This document shows positions 15,359 to 23,858 of a stretch of 50,081 nucleotides of DNA, piece after piece. The stretch comes from Oscillospiraceae bacterium Zagget6 (lineage in GTDB: Bacteria; Bacillota; Clostridia; Oscillospirales; Oscillospiraceae). The position numbers and the translations under genes are program-made. The stretch is from assembly GCA_001941075.1 (NCBI GenBank), contig MSHH01000086.1:27760-77840 (forward strand), written 5' to 3'. The notes beneath the pieces are model-generated. The model worked only from the letters and a program-made list of their open reading frames with translations. It was not told the origin of the DNA and searched no databases. The first letter of the stretch is position 1; every line of letters starts with the position of its first letter.

Positions 15359-16390
15359 ATGAAAAGTTTCCACCGACAGATCACCGCGCTGCTTCTGGCG
15401 TTTTCCCTCTGTCTCTCCCTGCTGACCGGCTGCGCCGGTGGCAACAGCTCCACCCCCGCTGCGGATACCAGCGCCGAAGGCTCCGCCGCCGAAGCCAGCG
15501 CCGCTGCCGAGGTCACGGATAGCGACACCAGCGCTAACAGCTCCGCCGAGACGGACCCCGCCGACGTTTCCGACAGCGCAGACAGTTCTGCGAACGTTGA
15601 CGCAGAGGAGACCGCCGCAGTCTCCGGCCCCTACGACTACACCGTGCAGATGGACGTGACCAACGTGGACTTCGACGCCCTCAGCGCCCTGAGCAACGAG
15701 AGCCTGTCCTACGGGTTCAGCAACAGCAACCGGGACGAACTGAACCGGCCTGACGGCATCTATTACTATGACAACTACTATAGCCAGTACAACGGCTACA
15801 CCCACATCGACACCGAGGAGAAAACCATCTACCTGACGATGGACGAGGGGTACGAGAACGGCTGTACGCCGGAGATTTTGGACACCCTGAAAGAGAAGGG
15901 CGTCACCGCCGTGTTCTTCATCACGAAACAGTTTTATGACGAGCAGCCCGACCTGATCCAGCGTATGATCGACGAGGGCCACATCGTGGGCAACCACACC
16001 TGCGCCCACCCCGCAGGCGGTATGCCCCAGCTGGGGGCTGAGGCCGAGTACGAGGACATCAAGACCCTGAACGACTTGGTCTATGACACCTTCGGCTATC
16101 AGATGAGGCTGTTCCGGTTCCCGGAGGGCGTGGCCAGTGAGCAGGCCGTGGCCCTGCTGGACCAGATGGGTTATAAGAGCGTGTTCTGGTCCTTTGCCTA
16201 TAAGGACTACGACACCGAGAACCAGATGGACCCGGACGAGGCCCTCAGCGCCTGTCTGGAGTACCTGCACCCCGGCGCGATCTACCTGCTCCATGCGGTG
16301 TCCACCACCAACACGGAGATTCTGGGTGACTTCATCGACGGCGCACGGGAACAGGGCTACGAGTTCGGCGTGTTCCCGGTGGAAGATTGA
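15359..16390 (+). CDS. PdaA-like polysaccharide (peptidoglycan) deacetylase, lipoprotein
   Basis: A 343-residue exported enzyme. The N-terminus is a lipoprotein signal with lipobox LLTGC, Cys at residue 25, then a long Ala/Ser/Glu-rich linker (about 27-95). The NodB domain starts near 150: YLTMDEGYENG replaces the usual TFDDG, in the form seen in the PdaA branch (FDNGYE); VTAVFFITKQF follows and the metal-binding HTCAH is at about 213-217. FWSFAYKDYD and the late LLHAVSTTNTEIL complete the family pattern. PdaA removes acetyl groups from N-acetylmuramic acid in spore cortex synthesis, and a cell-wall target is likely here, but a vegetative role is possible. The strong sigma-A-type promoter argues against purely late sporulation control. 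Confidence 0.85.
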   Translation: MKSFHRQITALLLAFSLCLSLLTGCAGGNSSTPAADTSAEGSAAEASAAAEVTDSDTSANSSAETDPADVSDSADSSANVDAEETAAVSGPYDYTVQMDVTNVDFDALSALSNESLSYGFSNSNRDELNRPDGIYYYDNYYSQYNGYTHIDTEEKTIYLTMDEGYENGCTPEILDTLKEKGVTAVFFITKQFYDEQPDLIQRMIDEGHIVGNHTCAHPAGGMPQLGAEAEYEDIKTLNDLVYDTFGYQMRLFRFPEGVASEQAVALLDQMGYKSVFWSFAYKDYDTENQMDPDEALSACLEYLHPGAIYLLHAVSTTNTEILGDFIDGAREQGYEFGVFPVED

Positions 16391-16409
16391 CCGACGGAAT
16401 GAACGTACA

Positions 16410-16450
16410 ACCCCCACGCTTTCCCTCGCGGGAAGGCATGGGGGTACTTT
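16410..16450 (+). terminator. Intrinsic terminator after the PdaA-like gene
   Basis: A 16-bp stem with one mismatch and one wobble (arms 16410-16425 and 16430-16445), a 4-nt loop, then ACTTTTGT. Confidence 0.75.
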
Positions 16451-16458
16451 TGTCTCAT

Positions 16459-16512
16459 TAGCAATGGCTTAGGACTTCCATTGCACATTGCTCATTGCAA
16501 ATTGCAAATTGT
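16459..16512. repeat. Dispersed heptad element, CATTGCA family, copy 1 (short)
   Basis: Heptad run CATTGCA, CATTGCT, CATTGCA, AATTGCA, AATTG at about 16479-16511, with a short inverted partner (AGCAATGG) to the left. It ends directly at the stop codon of the esterase gene on the minus strand. Confidence 0.7.
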
Positions 16513-17382
16513 TTAAGCGTTGCCTCCGTCCTCACTGGCGGGCACGTCAATGCCCATCTCCCGCATGGCATCCATGATGTGGCTGGTGCTGACATCCCGG
16601 AACTCCGGCTCTCCAAAGATGGAGAACAACCACTCCACGCTCATGTCCAGCCACTTTTCCACGTGGGGGCTGAGGACCTGGGTGGAACCGTTGGCGCTGG
16701 TGACGTTGGCCAGGCTGTACCCGTGGGGACCCTTCTGGAACAGGTGGAACTCACACAGCAGTCCGTGGTCGTCGTAGGCGGTCACCAGATCCAGGCACAT
16801 GCGCCGGGTCAGAGTGTCCTCGCCGGTGGTAAACACGAACAGAGGCGGCGCGTCCGCCGTCACCTGGGGCGCCAGGTCCAGCCAACGGGCCTCCTCCGGC
16901 GTTGGCTCGTCCTTACCGGTCAGCAGGCGGCACATCAGTGTGTTGCCGTCCATCACCAACTTGGTAGCGGGATAGCCCAGAATCAGGCCGTTGGGCTTCT
17001 CCTGCCCCAGCAAGCCCCCGGCCAGCGCCAGATGCCCTCCGGCGGAAAAGCCGCAGGCCAGAATCTTCTCCGGGTCGATGTTCCACTCCTCCGCGTGGGC
17101 GCGAATCAGGCCGATGGCCCAGTCCAGCTCTTTCAGCGGGGCAAACCCCGCCGCATCCCACCCCAGGGAGTAGCGCAGCACGAAGGCGTGGAGGCCCTTG
17201 GCGGCGTAGGCCAGAGCCACCGGCTCCGCCTCACGGGGAGAGTGGTAGAGGTAGCCCCCGCCGGGACAGATCACAACCGCCGGGCGTTTGACCTCCTGGC
17301 CCAGCTTCAGGCTGCCGTCCAGCAGGTAGCCCTCCAACGTGACCTTTTCCCGCTCCGGGTGGGAGATTTGTATCGTTTTCAT
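16513..17382 (-). CDS. Alpha/beta hydrolase, acetyl-esterase-like
   Basis: A 289-residue soluble hydrolase of the acetyl esterase / BD-FAE-like group. VVICPGGGYLYHSPREAEPVA near residue 40-60 gives the oxyanion HGGG-type motif (here PGGGY), the nucleophile elbow is GFSAGGH near 120, the acid lies in VFTTGEDTLT near 200 and the His in GPHGYSLAN near 232. Relatives remove acetyl groups from plant polysaccharides or peptides; the substrate here is unknown. The ATG at 17382 is preceded by AGAGG at long spacing; a GTG four codons earlier is the alternative. It begins only 48 nt after the terminator of an upstream RNA unit and has no obvious promoter of its own, so it may depend on read-through. 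Confidence 0.85.
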   Translation of the reverse strand: MKTIQISHPEREKVTLEGYLLDGSLKLGQEVKRPAVVICPGGGYLYHSPREAEPVALAYAAKGLHAFVLRYSLGWDAAGFAPLKELDWAIGLIRAHAEEWNIDPEKILACGFSAGGHLALAGGLLGQEKPNGLILGYPATKLVMDGNTLMCRLLTGKDEPTPEEARWLDLAPQVTADAPPLFVFTTGEDTLTRRMCLDLVTAYDDHGLLCEFHLFQKGPHGYSLANVTSANGSTQVLSPHVEKWLDMSVEWLFSIFGEPEFRDVSTSHIMDAMREMGIDVPASEDGGNA

Positions 17383-17429
17383 CCTGTTTGACACCTCTTA
17401 GTAAACTGTTTTGGAATGGTTTCTGTGCC

Positions 17430-17481
17430 GAAAAAAAGAGCTGACCCAAACCGTACTCACGTTCTGGTCTGGGTCAGCTCT
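17430..17481 (-). terminator. Intrinsic terminator closing the unassigned RNA unit
   Basis: Perfect 12-bp stem (AGAGCTGACCCA with TGGGTCAGCTCT) followed on the minus strand by TTTTTTT. The stop codon of a short upstream ORF lies inside its 5' arm. Confidence 0.92.
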
Positions 17482-17771
17482 CTGCTATTTTGAAATCAAG
17501 TACCATAACCATTTCCTCACTTTCACTGGCACGGCTGGGCAGCAAACCCATACAATGGAGCTTCTGTGAACGGGGCACCTCGCAACCACCACACCTGCGC
17601 TGGATTACCTCCCTCAGCCTTGACCGGGGACGGGATTACCACGGGAATCTTGTGGCTTCGCGCTGTACCAAACGGAAGGGACACCATCGGCGATCTTAGA
17701 ACTCAGGGCAGCCGCCGGAACACCACCCACAAGAGAAAGAGTACTCTCGTTTTCTCTCACTTCTTTTTGTT
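17430..17771 (-). ncRNA. Unassigned structured RNA or attenuating leader, about 340 nt
   Basis: The unit is bounded by a perfect sigma-A promoter (17778-17806) and a strong intrinsic terminator, with no protein gene inside. On the minus strand I see several plausible helices: GAGAGAAA with TTTCTCTT at the 5' end, CTTGTGG with CCACAAG enclosing CGGCG/CGCCG, and small GGG-CCC and CCAT-ATGG hairpins. Two GGTAATCC copies occur near 17595-17640. It lacks SRP, tmRNA and RNase P landmarks. Near the 3' end, GAGG stands 9 nt before an ATG at 17506 that opens a 10-codon ORF (MVLDFKIAES) ending inside the terminator stem. Either a free-standing RNA (6S RNA is untested) or a leader controlling the esterase gene downstream. 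Confidence 0.65.
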
Positions 17772-17777
17772 GAATAA

Positions 17778-17806
17778 AGTATAACAGACCGCGCTCTATT
17801 TGTCAA
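17778..17806 (-). promoter_or_regulatory. Strong sigma-A promoter of the unassigned RNA
   Basis: Minus strand: TTGACA, 17 bp, TATACT, one mismatch from the ideal -10. One of the best promoters in the window. Confidence 0.92.
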
Positions 17807-17852
17807 GCACTTTTTCAAACTTTTTATTCTTTCTTTTTCCGAAAGAATACAC

Positions 17853-17883
17853 CCGGCGGGAAGGGACCTGCCCTCCCTGCCGG
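17853..17883 (-). terminator. Terminator hairpin after ftsK
   Basis: A GC-rich stem of about 13 bp (one mismatch, one wobble) around a 5-nt loop, starting 13 nt after the ftsK stop. A second AT-rich hairpin (17826-17848, ATTCTTTC with GAAAGAAT) follows. Confidence 0.65.
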
Positions 17884-17896
17884 ATGTGAAACTGTC

Positions 17897-20689
17897 TCAA
17901 CTATCCTCGTGGCCGGAGAACGCCTCCGCGTCGGCGGCGGCGCTCATGGCCTTCGCCAGCTCCAGGTTGGCGTCCAACCCGGACTGCTGGCCCATTTGGA
18001 GCTTCATCTCGCTCCAGCGCTCCTTGCTGACCAGCACCTTCCGGGGCTTAGACCCCTCGAAGGGACCGACCACACCGGCCTCCTCCATCTGGTCCACCAG
18101 ACGGGCAGCTCTGGCGTAGCCCAGTTTCAGCTTCCGCTGGAGCATGGAGACCGAGGCCATCTCCGTCTCCACCACGGTATCCACCGCGTCCACAAACAGG
18201 GGGTCTCTCCCCTCGTCCTGCTCCGGCTGCTGGTCTGTGCCGTCCGGCATGGTCACATTCATGGCGGAGGCCCCGCCCTTGCCCTTCTTGTCGTTCTGCT
18301 TGGCGAACTCCTCCACCTGCTGAATGACTTCCTCATCGTAGCTGGGCGCGGAATTTGCCTTGATGTCCTCAATGACAGCGTTGACCTCTTCCTCGGAGAT
18401 GAAGCAGCCCTGCACTCGGCGTTTGCCCTTGCCCAGAGGGGCAAAGAGCATATCGCCGTTGCCCACCAGGTTTTCCGCGCCGGAGCTGTCCAAAATGATG
18501 CGGGACTCCAGAGAGGACGCCACCGCCAGAGCGATCCGGGAGGGAATGTTGGCCTTCATCAGACCGGTGATGACATCAGTAGAGGGCCGCTGGGTGGCGA
18601 TGATCAGGTGCATTCCGGCGGCACGTCCCATCTGGGCCACCCGGCAGATGGATTCCTCCACCTCCTTGGCCGCCACCAGCATCAGGTCGGCCAGCTCATC
18701 GATGACGATGACCACACGGGGCAGCTTTTTGGCCCCCAGGTCGGGATTGGCCTCCACCACCGCGTTGTAGGTGTTCAGCTCCCGCACTCCCTGCCCGGCG
18801 AAGAGCTGGTAGCGCTGCATCATCTCATACACCGCCCATTGCAGCGCGCCCGCCGCCTTTTTGGGATCGGTGACCACTGGGATGCGCAGATGGGGGATGC
18901 CGTTGTAGTTGCCCAGCTCCACCATCTTGGGGTCGATCATGATGAGGTTCACGTCCTCCGGGGAGGACTTGTAGAGCAGCGAGACGATGAGGGAGTTGGT
19001 ACAGACCGACTTGCCAGAGCCGGTGGTACCAGCTATGAGCATGTGGGGCAGCTTGGCGATGTCCCCCACCACGTTGTTGTTGGCGATGTCCTTACCCACG
19101 GCGAAGGCCACAGGGGACTTGGCCTCCCGGAACTCCTTGGAGTCGATGACCGAACGGATGGTGACCTGGTTGACCAGCTTGTTGGGGACCTCGATGCCCA
19201 CCACCGAGTTTTGCCCCGGCACTGGGGCGATGCGGACGCTGACCACGCCCAGGCTCAGGGCAATGTCCTTGGAGAGGTTGGTCAGCTTGTTGAGGCGGAT
19301 ACCCCGCTCCAGCTCCAGGTCATACCGGGTGACAGACGGTCCGCGTGTGACCTCCACGATGTTGGATTCGATGCCGAAGGACTGAATGGTTTCCTCCAGC
19401 AGCGCTTTGGTTTCCTCCAGCTCCTTCCCGGCGGCGCTGCCGTTGACCCCCTCCGCCTGATGCAGCAGAGCAACAGAGGGAGCGTGATACCCTTCCTCCT
19501 TCGCCGCCGCAGTCGTGGGCGGCTCCTTTGCAGGCGTCTGAACGGGAGCGGTGCGTTTTTTCTTGGACTTTTTCGCGGGCTGTTCCTCCTGCTCCTCCTG
19601 CTGCGCTCTGGCCAGATAGTCCCCCGGCGTGCTCACCGCAGGGGTGCCGTCAAACAGCTTTTCCTGTTTGCCCCGCTTTTTGGGCAGCTGGTTGGCGGGA
19701 ATAAAGTCCTGTCCCTCCGGTAGGATGGTTTCCACCACAGGCGGCTCCACCTCATGGGGAACAGGTTCCACCTCGTCCACCGGCAGATCGTATTCCCTGC
19801 GGAATCGCCGCCTGGAAACGGGGCGAGGAGCCGTTTTCTTTTCCTCTGGGACTTCCATTTCCAGCTCCTTCGGCTCTTCCTCTTCCGCGTCCTCGTTCTC
19901 ATCCTCTTCCAGGTCGTAGGCCGCGCCGGGCTTCAGCCGCTCCAGCAGACTGGGACGGGGCTGCTCCTCCACCGCCTGCCGCGCCGCCTTTGCCTTGCGG
20001 CGTTTTTCCTGACTGGCGGAAAAATTGCTGATGATTTTGTCGGCCAGCAGCTCCGGCGTGACGCAGGTCAACACCATGACTACAGCTGCCGTCACCAGCA
20101 GCAACAGGAAGAACGCCCCCCACCGGCTGAACACCTGAGAGAGTGCCACCGCCGCCGCTCCGCCCAGCACACCGCCGGTGTACCCCTGTCCCTGGAGGTC
20201 CCACAGGCGGCTCACACCGTCGGTAGCCAGGTTCAAGTCCAGGGTGCCGAGAACAGTATGCACCATCGCTCCGACCAGCAACGGCAGCAGCAGCGCGCAG
20301 ACCGTCCGTCCCAGGACAGGCCGGTTCCGGTGGAAGAACAGCACGCCGCTGGCGATGAGCAGTCCCACCGGCGCGACCCAGTAGCCGCAGCCAACTAGCC
20401 CCCGCTCCAGCCACGCCAGGAAAGCGATAAAGCTCCCCTGCACCTGGAACCAGCTCAGGGCGGAGAACACCGCCAGCGCCAGCAACACCGCAGCCCACAC
20501 TGTCCGGCCAGTACCGGCCTGAGCCGTATTGCGCCGCCCGGCAGGAGTCGTGGTTTTCGCTTTTGACGCGGCGGGCTTGGACTTTTTCGCGGCGGAAGTG
20601 GTCTTTTTAGCGGTCGTTTTTCTGGCCTGGGCAGGCTTTTTTGCCGTTGTCTTTTTTGTTTGAGATTTTTTTGTCTGACTTGCTGCCAT
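17897..20689 (-). CDS. ftsK: DNA translocase FtsK/SpoIIIE
   Basis: A 930-residue membrane-anchored motor that pumps chromosomal DNA through the septum during division or sporulation. Residues 1-55 are a Lys/Ala/Thr-rich tail like histone H1 (KKTTAKKPAQARKT). About four membrane segments follow (65-205), then an acidic Pro/Glu linker (230-400). The motor domain carries Walker A GTTGSGKSV near 553, the Walker B segment VIVIDELADLM near 665 and ATQRPSTDVITG near 700. The C-terminal gamma winged helix (about 850-915; SVSMLQRKLKLGYARAARLVDQME) reads orienting DNA sequences. The ATG at 20689 has GAAGGAG upstream. FtsK and SpoIIIE cannot be told apart by sequence alone; no other copy is in view. Confidence 0.94.
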   Translation of the reverse strand: MAASQTKKSQTKKTTAKKPAQARKTTAKKTTSAAKKSKPAASKAKTTTPAGRRNTAQAGTGRTVWAAVLLALAVFSALSWFQVQGSFIAFLAWLERGLVGCGYWVAPVGLLIASGVLFFHRNRPVLGRTVCALLLPLLVGAMVHTVLGTLDLNLATDGVSRLWDLQGQGYTGGVLGGAAAVALSQVFSRWGAFFLLLLVTAAVVMVLTCVTPELLADKIISNFSASQEKRRKAKAARQAVEEQPRPSLLERLKPGAAYDLEEDENEDAEEEEPKELEMEVPEEKKTAPRPVSRRRFRREYDLPVDEVEPVPHEVEPPVVETILPEGQDFIPANQLPKKRGKQEKLFDGTPAVSTPGDYLARAQQEEQEEQPAKKSKKKRTAPVQTPAKEPPTTAAAKEEGYHAPSVALLHQAEGVNGSAAGKELEETKALLEETIQSFGIESNIVEVTRGPSVTRYDLELERGIRLNKLTNLSKDIALSLGVVSVRIAPVPGQNSVVGIEVPNKLVNQVTIRSVIDSKEFREAKSPVAFAVGKDIANNNVVGDIAKLPHMLIAGTTGSGKSVCTNSLIVSLLYKSSPEDVNLIMIDPKMVELGNYNGIPHLRIPVVTDPKKAAGALQWAVYEMMQRYQLFAGQGVRELNTYNAVVEANPDLGAKKLPRVVIVIDELADLMLVAAKEVEESICRVAQMGRAAGMHLIIATQRPSTDVITGLMKANIPSRIALAVASSLESRIILDSSGAENLVGNGDMLFAPLGKGKRRVQGCFISEEEVNAVIEDIKANSAPSYDEEVIQQVEEFAKQNDKKGKGGASAMNVTMPDGTDQQPEQDEGRDPLFVDAVDTVVETEMASVSMLQRKLKLGYARAARLVDQMEEAGVVGPFEGSKPRKVLVSKERWSEMKLQMGQQSGLDANLELAKAMSAAADAEAFSGHEDS

Positions 20690-20709
20690 AACAAATTCTC
20701 CTTCGTGCA

Positions 20710-20766
20710 GAAACCGCTGACGGCGCGCCCCAGCCCTTGCGCCAGGTCCGTTTCATCAGCGGTTTC
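20710..20766 (-). promoter_or_regulatory. Leader hairpin upstream of ftsK
   Basis: An 11-bp perfect stem (GAAACCGCTGA with TCAGCGGTTTC) closes a 35-nt GC-rich loop 20 nt before the ftsK start, between uppP and ftsK. No T run follows, so it is not an ordinary terminator. Confidence 0.45.
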
Positions 20767-20822
20767 ATTCGTGAATCCGGCAGGCGTCGGGGCCGCCAGC
20801 CGAATTGAATAATAGTGTTGCC

Positions 20823-21659
20823 TTAAAGCACGAAGCTAAGTACCAGGGCCAGTACACCTACGCCCCAGCAGTAGTAAGCAAACGCGCCGAATTTGCCCTT
20901 GTCGGAGAGCAGATTCACCAGCCGAATAGCGAAGTAGCCGGAAACAGTCGCCACCAGCACACCCACCAGGTAGACCGGGATCATATCCGCGTCAATACCC
21001 ACCTCCAGCGCATCTTTCAGACTGAGGATGTTGGCTCCGATGACCGCCGGGATGCTCATCAGGAAGGAGTAACGCACGGCGTACTCCCGCTGGTAGCCCC
21101 GCAGCAGGCCCGCCGCGATGGTTGTACCGGAGCGGGACAGACCGGGCACCGTGGCCAGGCCCTGGGCGCAGCCCACCACCAGAGCGTCCACAATGGTGGA
21201 GGTTTTCTCCGTCTTTTTGCCGTGGGCCATGCGGTCAGAGACAAAGAGCAGGGTACCCGTCACCAGCAGGGCGAAGCCGATGAAATAGGTGTTGCTATAG
21301 AGGCTGTCCACCAAATCCTTGATGGGCAGCACCAGAAACAGGGGCAGGGTGCCCACGATAATGAGCAAAATCATCCGCCGGGCGGGAGGGACCTCCTTGC
21401 CCTTGGTGCCGCCGTGGGTCAGGTCGCCGATCCACCGGAAGAACTCCAAAATCATCTCCCAGATGTCCCGCCAGTAGACGATAAACACGGCGATCAGCGT
21501 TCCCAGGTGGAGCAGCACGTCGAAGAACATGCTGGTCTCTTCCGCGCTTTGCAGCCCCAGGAAGTTTTGAAACAGCGAGAGATGGCCGGAGCTGGAAATG
21601 GGCAAAAACTCGGCGATGCCCTGCACCAGGCCCAGGAAAGCGGATTGCAGATAGGTCAT
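20823..21659 (-). CDS. uppP: Undecaprenyl-diphosphatase
   Basis: Integral membrane phosphatase (BacA family) that recycles undecaprenyl diphosphate to the monophosphate carrier for peptidoglycan synthesis. It has 278 residues and about eight hydrophobic segments. The first signature QGIAEFLPISSSGHL has Glu17 and His26; the second, VPGLSRSGTTIAAG, has Arg176; both are the catalytic motifs of the family. The ATG at 21659 follows a GGAGGAACC-type site. It lies 46 nt after the M18 aminopeptidase stop and upstream of ftsK. With ispA, murF and ddl in the same window it is another step of cell-wall precursor supply. Confidence 0.96.
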   Translation of the reverse strand: MTYLQSAFLGLVQGIAEFLPISSSGHLSLFQNFLGLQSAEETSMFFDVLLHLGTLIAVFIVYWRDIWEMILEFFRWIGDLTHGGTKGKEVPPARRMILLIIVGTLPLFLVLPIKDLVDSLYSNTYFIGFALLVTGTLLFVSDRMAHGKKTEKTSTIVDALVVGCAQGLATVPGLSRSGTTIAAGLLRGYQREYAVRYSFLMSIPAVIGANILSLKDALEVGIDADMIPVYLVGVLVATVSGYFAIRLVNLLSDKGKFGAFAYYCWGVGVLALVLSFVL

Positions 21660-21705
21660 AGGTTTGGTTCCTCCAAAACAGGCGAAATGGATTCAGGTTC
21701 AGGAT

Positions 21706-23094
21706 TTAGTCGTTGTAGAAGGCCCGCATTGCCCGATAGGTCATATAGCAGTCCAGCTTGCTGGACACCTCAAAGGGAGAGTGCATGGCCAGCAGCGGGG
21801 TGCCCGCGTCCAGCGTGGGGATGCCCCGGCGGGTCATATAGTGGGCTATGGTGCCGCCGCCGCCCTCATCTACCTTGCCCAACTCGCAGATCTGCCAGAC
21901 CACGCCTTCGGCGTCCAGCACCCGGCGGGCGTAGGCCACCACCTCGGCGGGGGCGTCCGACGCGCCGCTCTTGCCCCGGCTGCCGGTGTACTTGCACAGG
22001 CCCACGCCCTTGTTCAGCCGGGCGGCGTTGCGGGTGTCATACACGTAGGCGAAGTTGGGGTCGTAGGCGGCGGTCACGTCCACGGAGAGACAGAAGGAGT
22101 TCTCAATGCAGGTGTTCAGGTCGGCGCCCTGAGCGCGGCACAGGTCGGACAGGAAGATGTCGAAATAGGCGCTGTCCATACCGGTCAGGCCGTAGGAGCC
22201 GATTTCTTCCTTGTCGGTGAGGATGCAGATGCCGGTGCGCTGGAGGGTGTCCTCGCTGTCGAAGAGGGCCTTGAGGACGGCGTAGCCGCAGACCCGGTCG
22301 TCCTGGCCGTAGCCGCCGATCAGGGAGCGGTCCAGGCCCACGTCCGCCGGGTGGTAGGCGGGGACAGCGCACAGCTCAGCGGAGATCAAATCGGCCTCGG
22401 TGATGCCGTACTTTTCGTTCAGCAGGTTCAGCACCATCAGCTTGACGCGCTCTTTTTCTTCCGTCTCCGGGACGGGGCAGCTGCCCAAAATGATATTCAG
22501 GTCCTCCCCCTTGATGGCCTGCCACAGAGGTTCCTTGGACTGCTTATCCGCCAGGTGGGGCAGCAGGTCGGGAATGGTCAGCACGGGGTCCCCGGCTTCG
22601 TCCCCGATGCGGACGGTGACGGTGGTGCCGTCCGCCTTGCAGACCACGCCGTGGAGGGCCAGAGGGATGGAGACCCAGTGGTATTTGCGGATGCCGCCGT
22701 AGTAGTGGGTCTTGGCCAGTGCCAGCTCGCTGTCCTCATAGAGGGGGGTGGGCTTCAGGTCCAGCCGGGGGCAGTCGATGTGTGCGCCGCCGATGACCGC
22801 GCCCTGCTCCATCGACTTCTGCCCGATGACTGCCAGCAGAATGGATTTGTTGCTGATAACGCGATAGACCTTGTCGCCGGGTTTCAGGGCTTCGCCCCGC
22901 ACCAGAGGCCGGTAGCCCCGCGCTTCCGCCATTGCCACGGTCTCGGTCACGCACTCCCGCTCGGTGCGGCCCTTGTCCAGGTAGTCCTTGTACCCTTCGC
23001 AGTAGGCGTTCATTTCTGCGCGCTCCGCCGCCGAAATGCGGTCATAGCCGTTGTCCCGGTTCAGCAAAAGCGTTTCCTTTTTTGTTTCTTCCAT
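21706..23094 (-). CDS. M18 family aminopeptidase
   Basis: A 462-residue cytoplasmic zinc aminopeptidase that trims N-terminal residues from peptides, often acidic or neutral ones. The dizinc ligands and active-site segments are visible: GGAHIDCPRLDLKPTPLYED near 100, the catalytic DKEEIGSYG near 295, the SVDVTAAYDPN aspartate near 340 and the C-terminal AMHSPFEVSSKLD histidine near 440. The long middle domain is that of the family, which forms dodecamers. The start ATG at 23094 has AGGAG at 10 nt. It has its own promoter at 23228-23256, whose -35 overlaps the coaE stop codon, although transcription from coaE may also run in. Confidence 0.93.
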   Translation of the reverse strand: MEETKKETLLLNRDNGYDRISAAERAEMNAYCEGYKDYLDKGRTERECVTETVAMAEARGYRPLVRGEALKPGDKVYRVISNKSILLAVIGQKSMEQGAVIGGAHIDCPRLDLKPTPLYEDSELALAKTHYYGGIRKYHWVSIPLALHGVVCKADGTTVTVRIGDEAGDPVLTIPDLLPHLADKQSKEPLWQAIKGEDLNIILGSCPVPETEEKERVKLMVLNLLNEKYGITEADLISAELCAVPAYHPADVGLDRSLIGGYGQDDRVCGYAVLKALFDSEDTLQRTGICILTDKEEIGSYGLTGMDSAYFDIFLSDLCRAQGADLNTCIENSFCLSVDVTAAYDPNFAYVYDTRNAARLNKGVGLCKYTGSRGKSGASDAPAEVVAYARRVLDAEGVVWQICELGKVDEGGGGTIAHYMTRRGIPTLDAGTPLLAMHSPFEVSSKLDCYMTYRAMRAFYND

Positions 23095-23227
23095 GATAAT
23101 CGGCTCCTATCAAAATCCAAAATTTAGGATACCCCTTTGTATCAGCCTTTTTAGTGATTTCAAACGGAAGCCCTCTCCACCACATGGCTGCGCAAAAAGG
23201 ATAACCAGTTTCAAAAACTACTCACAC

Positions 23228-23256
23228 ATTGTATCCATTTGTTTGCGGTTTGTCAA
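23228..23256 (-). promoter_or_regulatory. Sigma-A promoter of the M18 aminopeptidase gene
   Basis: Minus strand: TTGACA, 17 bp, TACAAT. It gives a 5' UTR of about 125 nt. The -35 overlaps the coaE stop. Confidence 0.85.
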
Positions 23257-23858
23257 CCATCTGCAAGCCGCTCTCCCAGCAGCCGCCGGAACAGTTCCCG
23301 CGCCTCCGTCTGAAACGCCTCCCGGCTGCTGTCGTTGACCAGCACGTAGTCGCACCTGGCCCGATACCATGCCTCGTCCTTCTGGGCGGCGACTCTGGCG
23401 CGGGCGTAGTCCTCGCTGATGCCTTCTCTGTCCATAATGCGCCGCACCCGGACCTCTGCCGGGGCGCAGATGGCGATAATTTCGTCGCAGTCCTCCCGCA
23501 GCTCGCTCTCCAGCAGAGCCACCGCGTCAATGGCCGCTCCAGCGCGCCCGGTCTGCTCCGCCTCCCGGACCTGGCGGCGGACCTCCCGGACGATGAAGCC
23601 GAAGGTGATACCATTTAAGTCGGCCAGCGCCTGTGGGTCGTGAAATACGATGTCCCCCAGCTTCTTCCGGTCGATTCCCTCCGGGCCGGACACCGGCCCA
23701 AACCGGGCGGTCAGCGCCTCTTGCAGAGGTACACTGGTGCGCAGCAGCTGGTGATAGATGGCGTCGCAGTCCAGAACCGCCGCGTTCAGCGCATCCAGCT
23801 CCCGGAGGGCGGTGGTCTTGCCCGCGCCGGTGCCGCCGACGATGCCCAGCACCTTCAT
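23253..23858 (-). CDS. coaE: Dephospho-CoA kinase
   Basis: Last enzyme of coenzyme A synthesis, phosphorylating the ribose 3'-hydroxyl of dephospho-CoA. It has 201 residues with the P-loop GGTGAGKTT at 8-16, the DCDAIYHQL segment near 32 and the LLESELREDCDEII-type core ending in ICAPAEVRVRRIMDREGIS. The ATG at 23858 overlaps the tsaC stop as ATGA; the longer frame to 23939 is tsaC sequence in another frame. Length and motifs are normal. Confidence 0.94.
   Translation of the reverse strand: MKVLGIVGGTGAGKTTALRELDALNAAVLDCDAIYHQLLRTSVPLQEALTARFGPVSGPEGIDRKKLGDIVFHDPQALADLNGITFGFIVREVRRQVREAEQTGRAGAAIDAVALLESELREDCDEIIAICAPAEVRVRRIMDREGISEDYARARVAAQKDEAWYRARCDYVLVNDSSREAFQTEARELFRRLLGERLADG

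Noticed and set aside
17430..17771. SRP RNA, tmRNA or RNase P RNA in this unit
   Set aside because: The SRP tip, the tmRNA CCA end with tag ORF and the RNase P core segments are all absent; the SRP RNA is clearly at 31417-31550.
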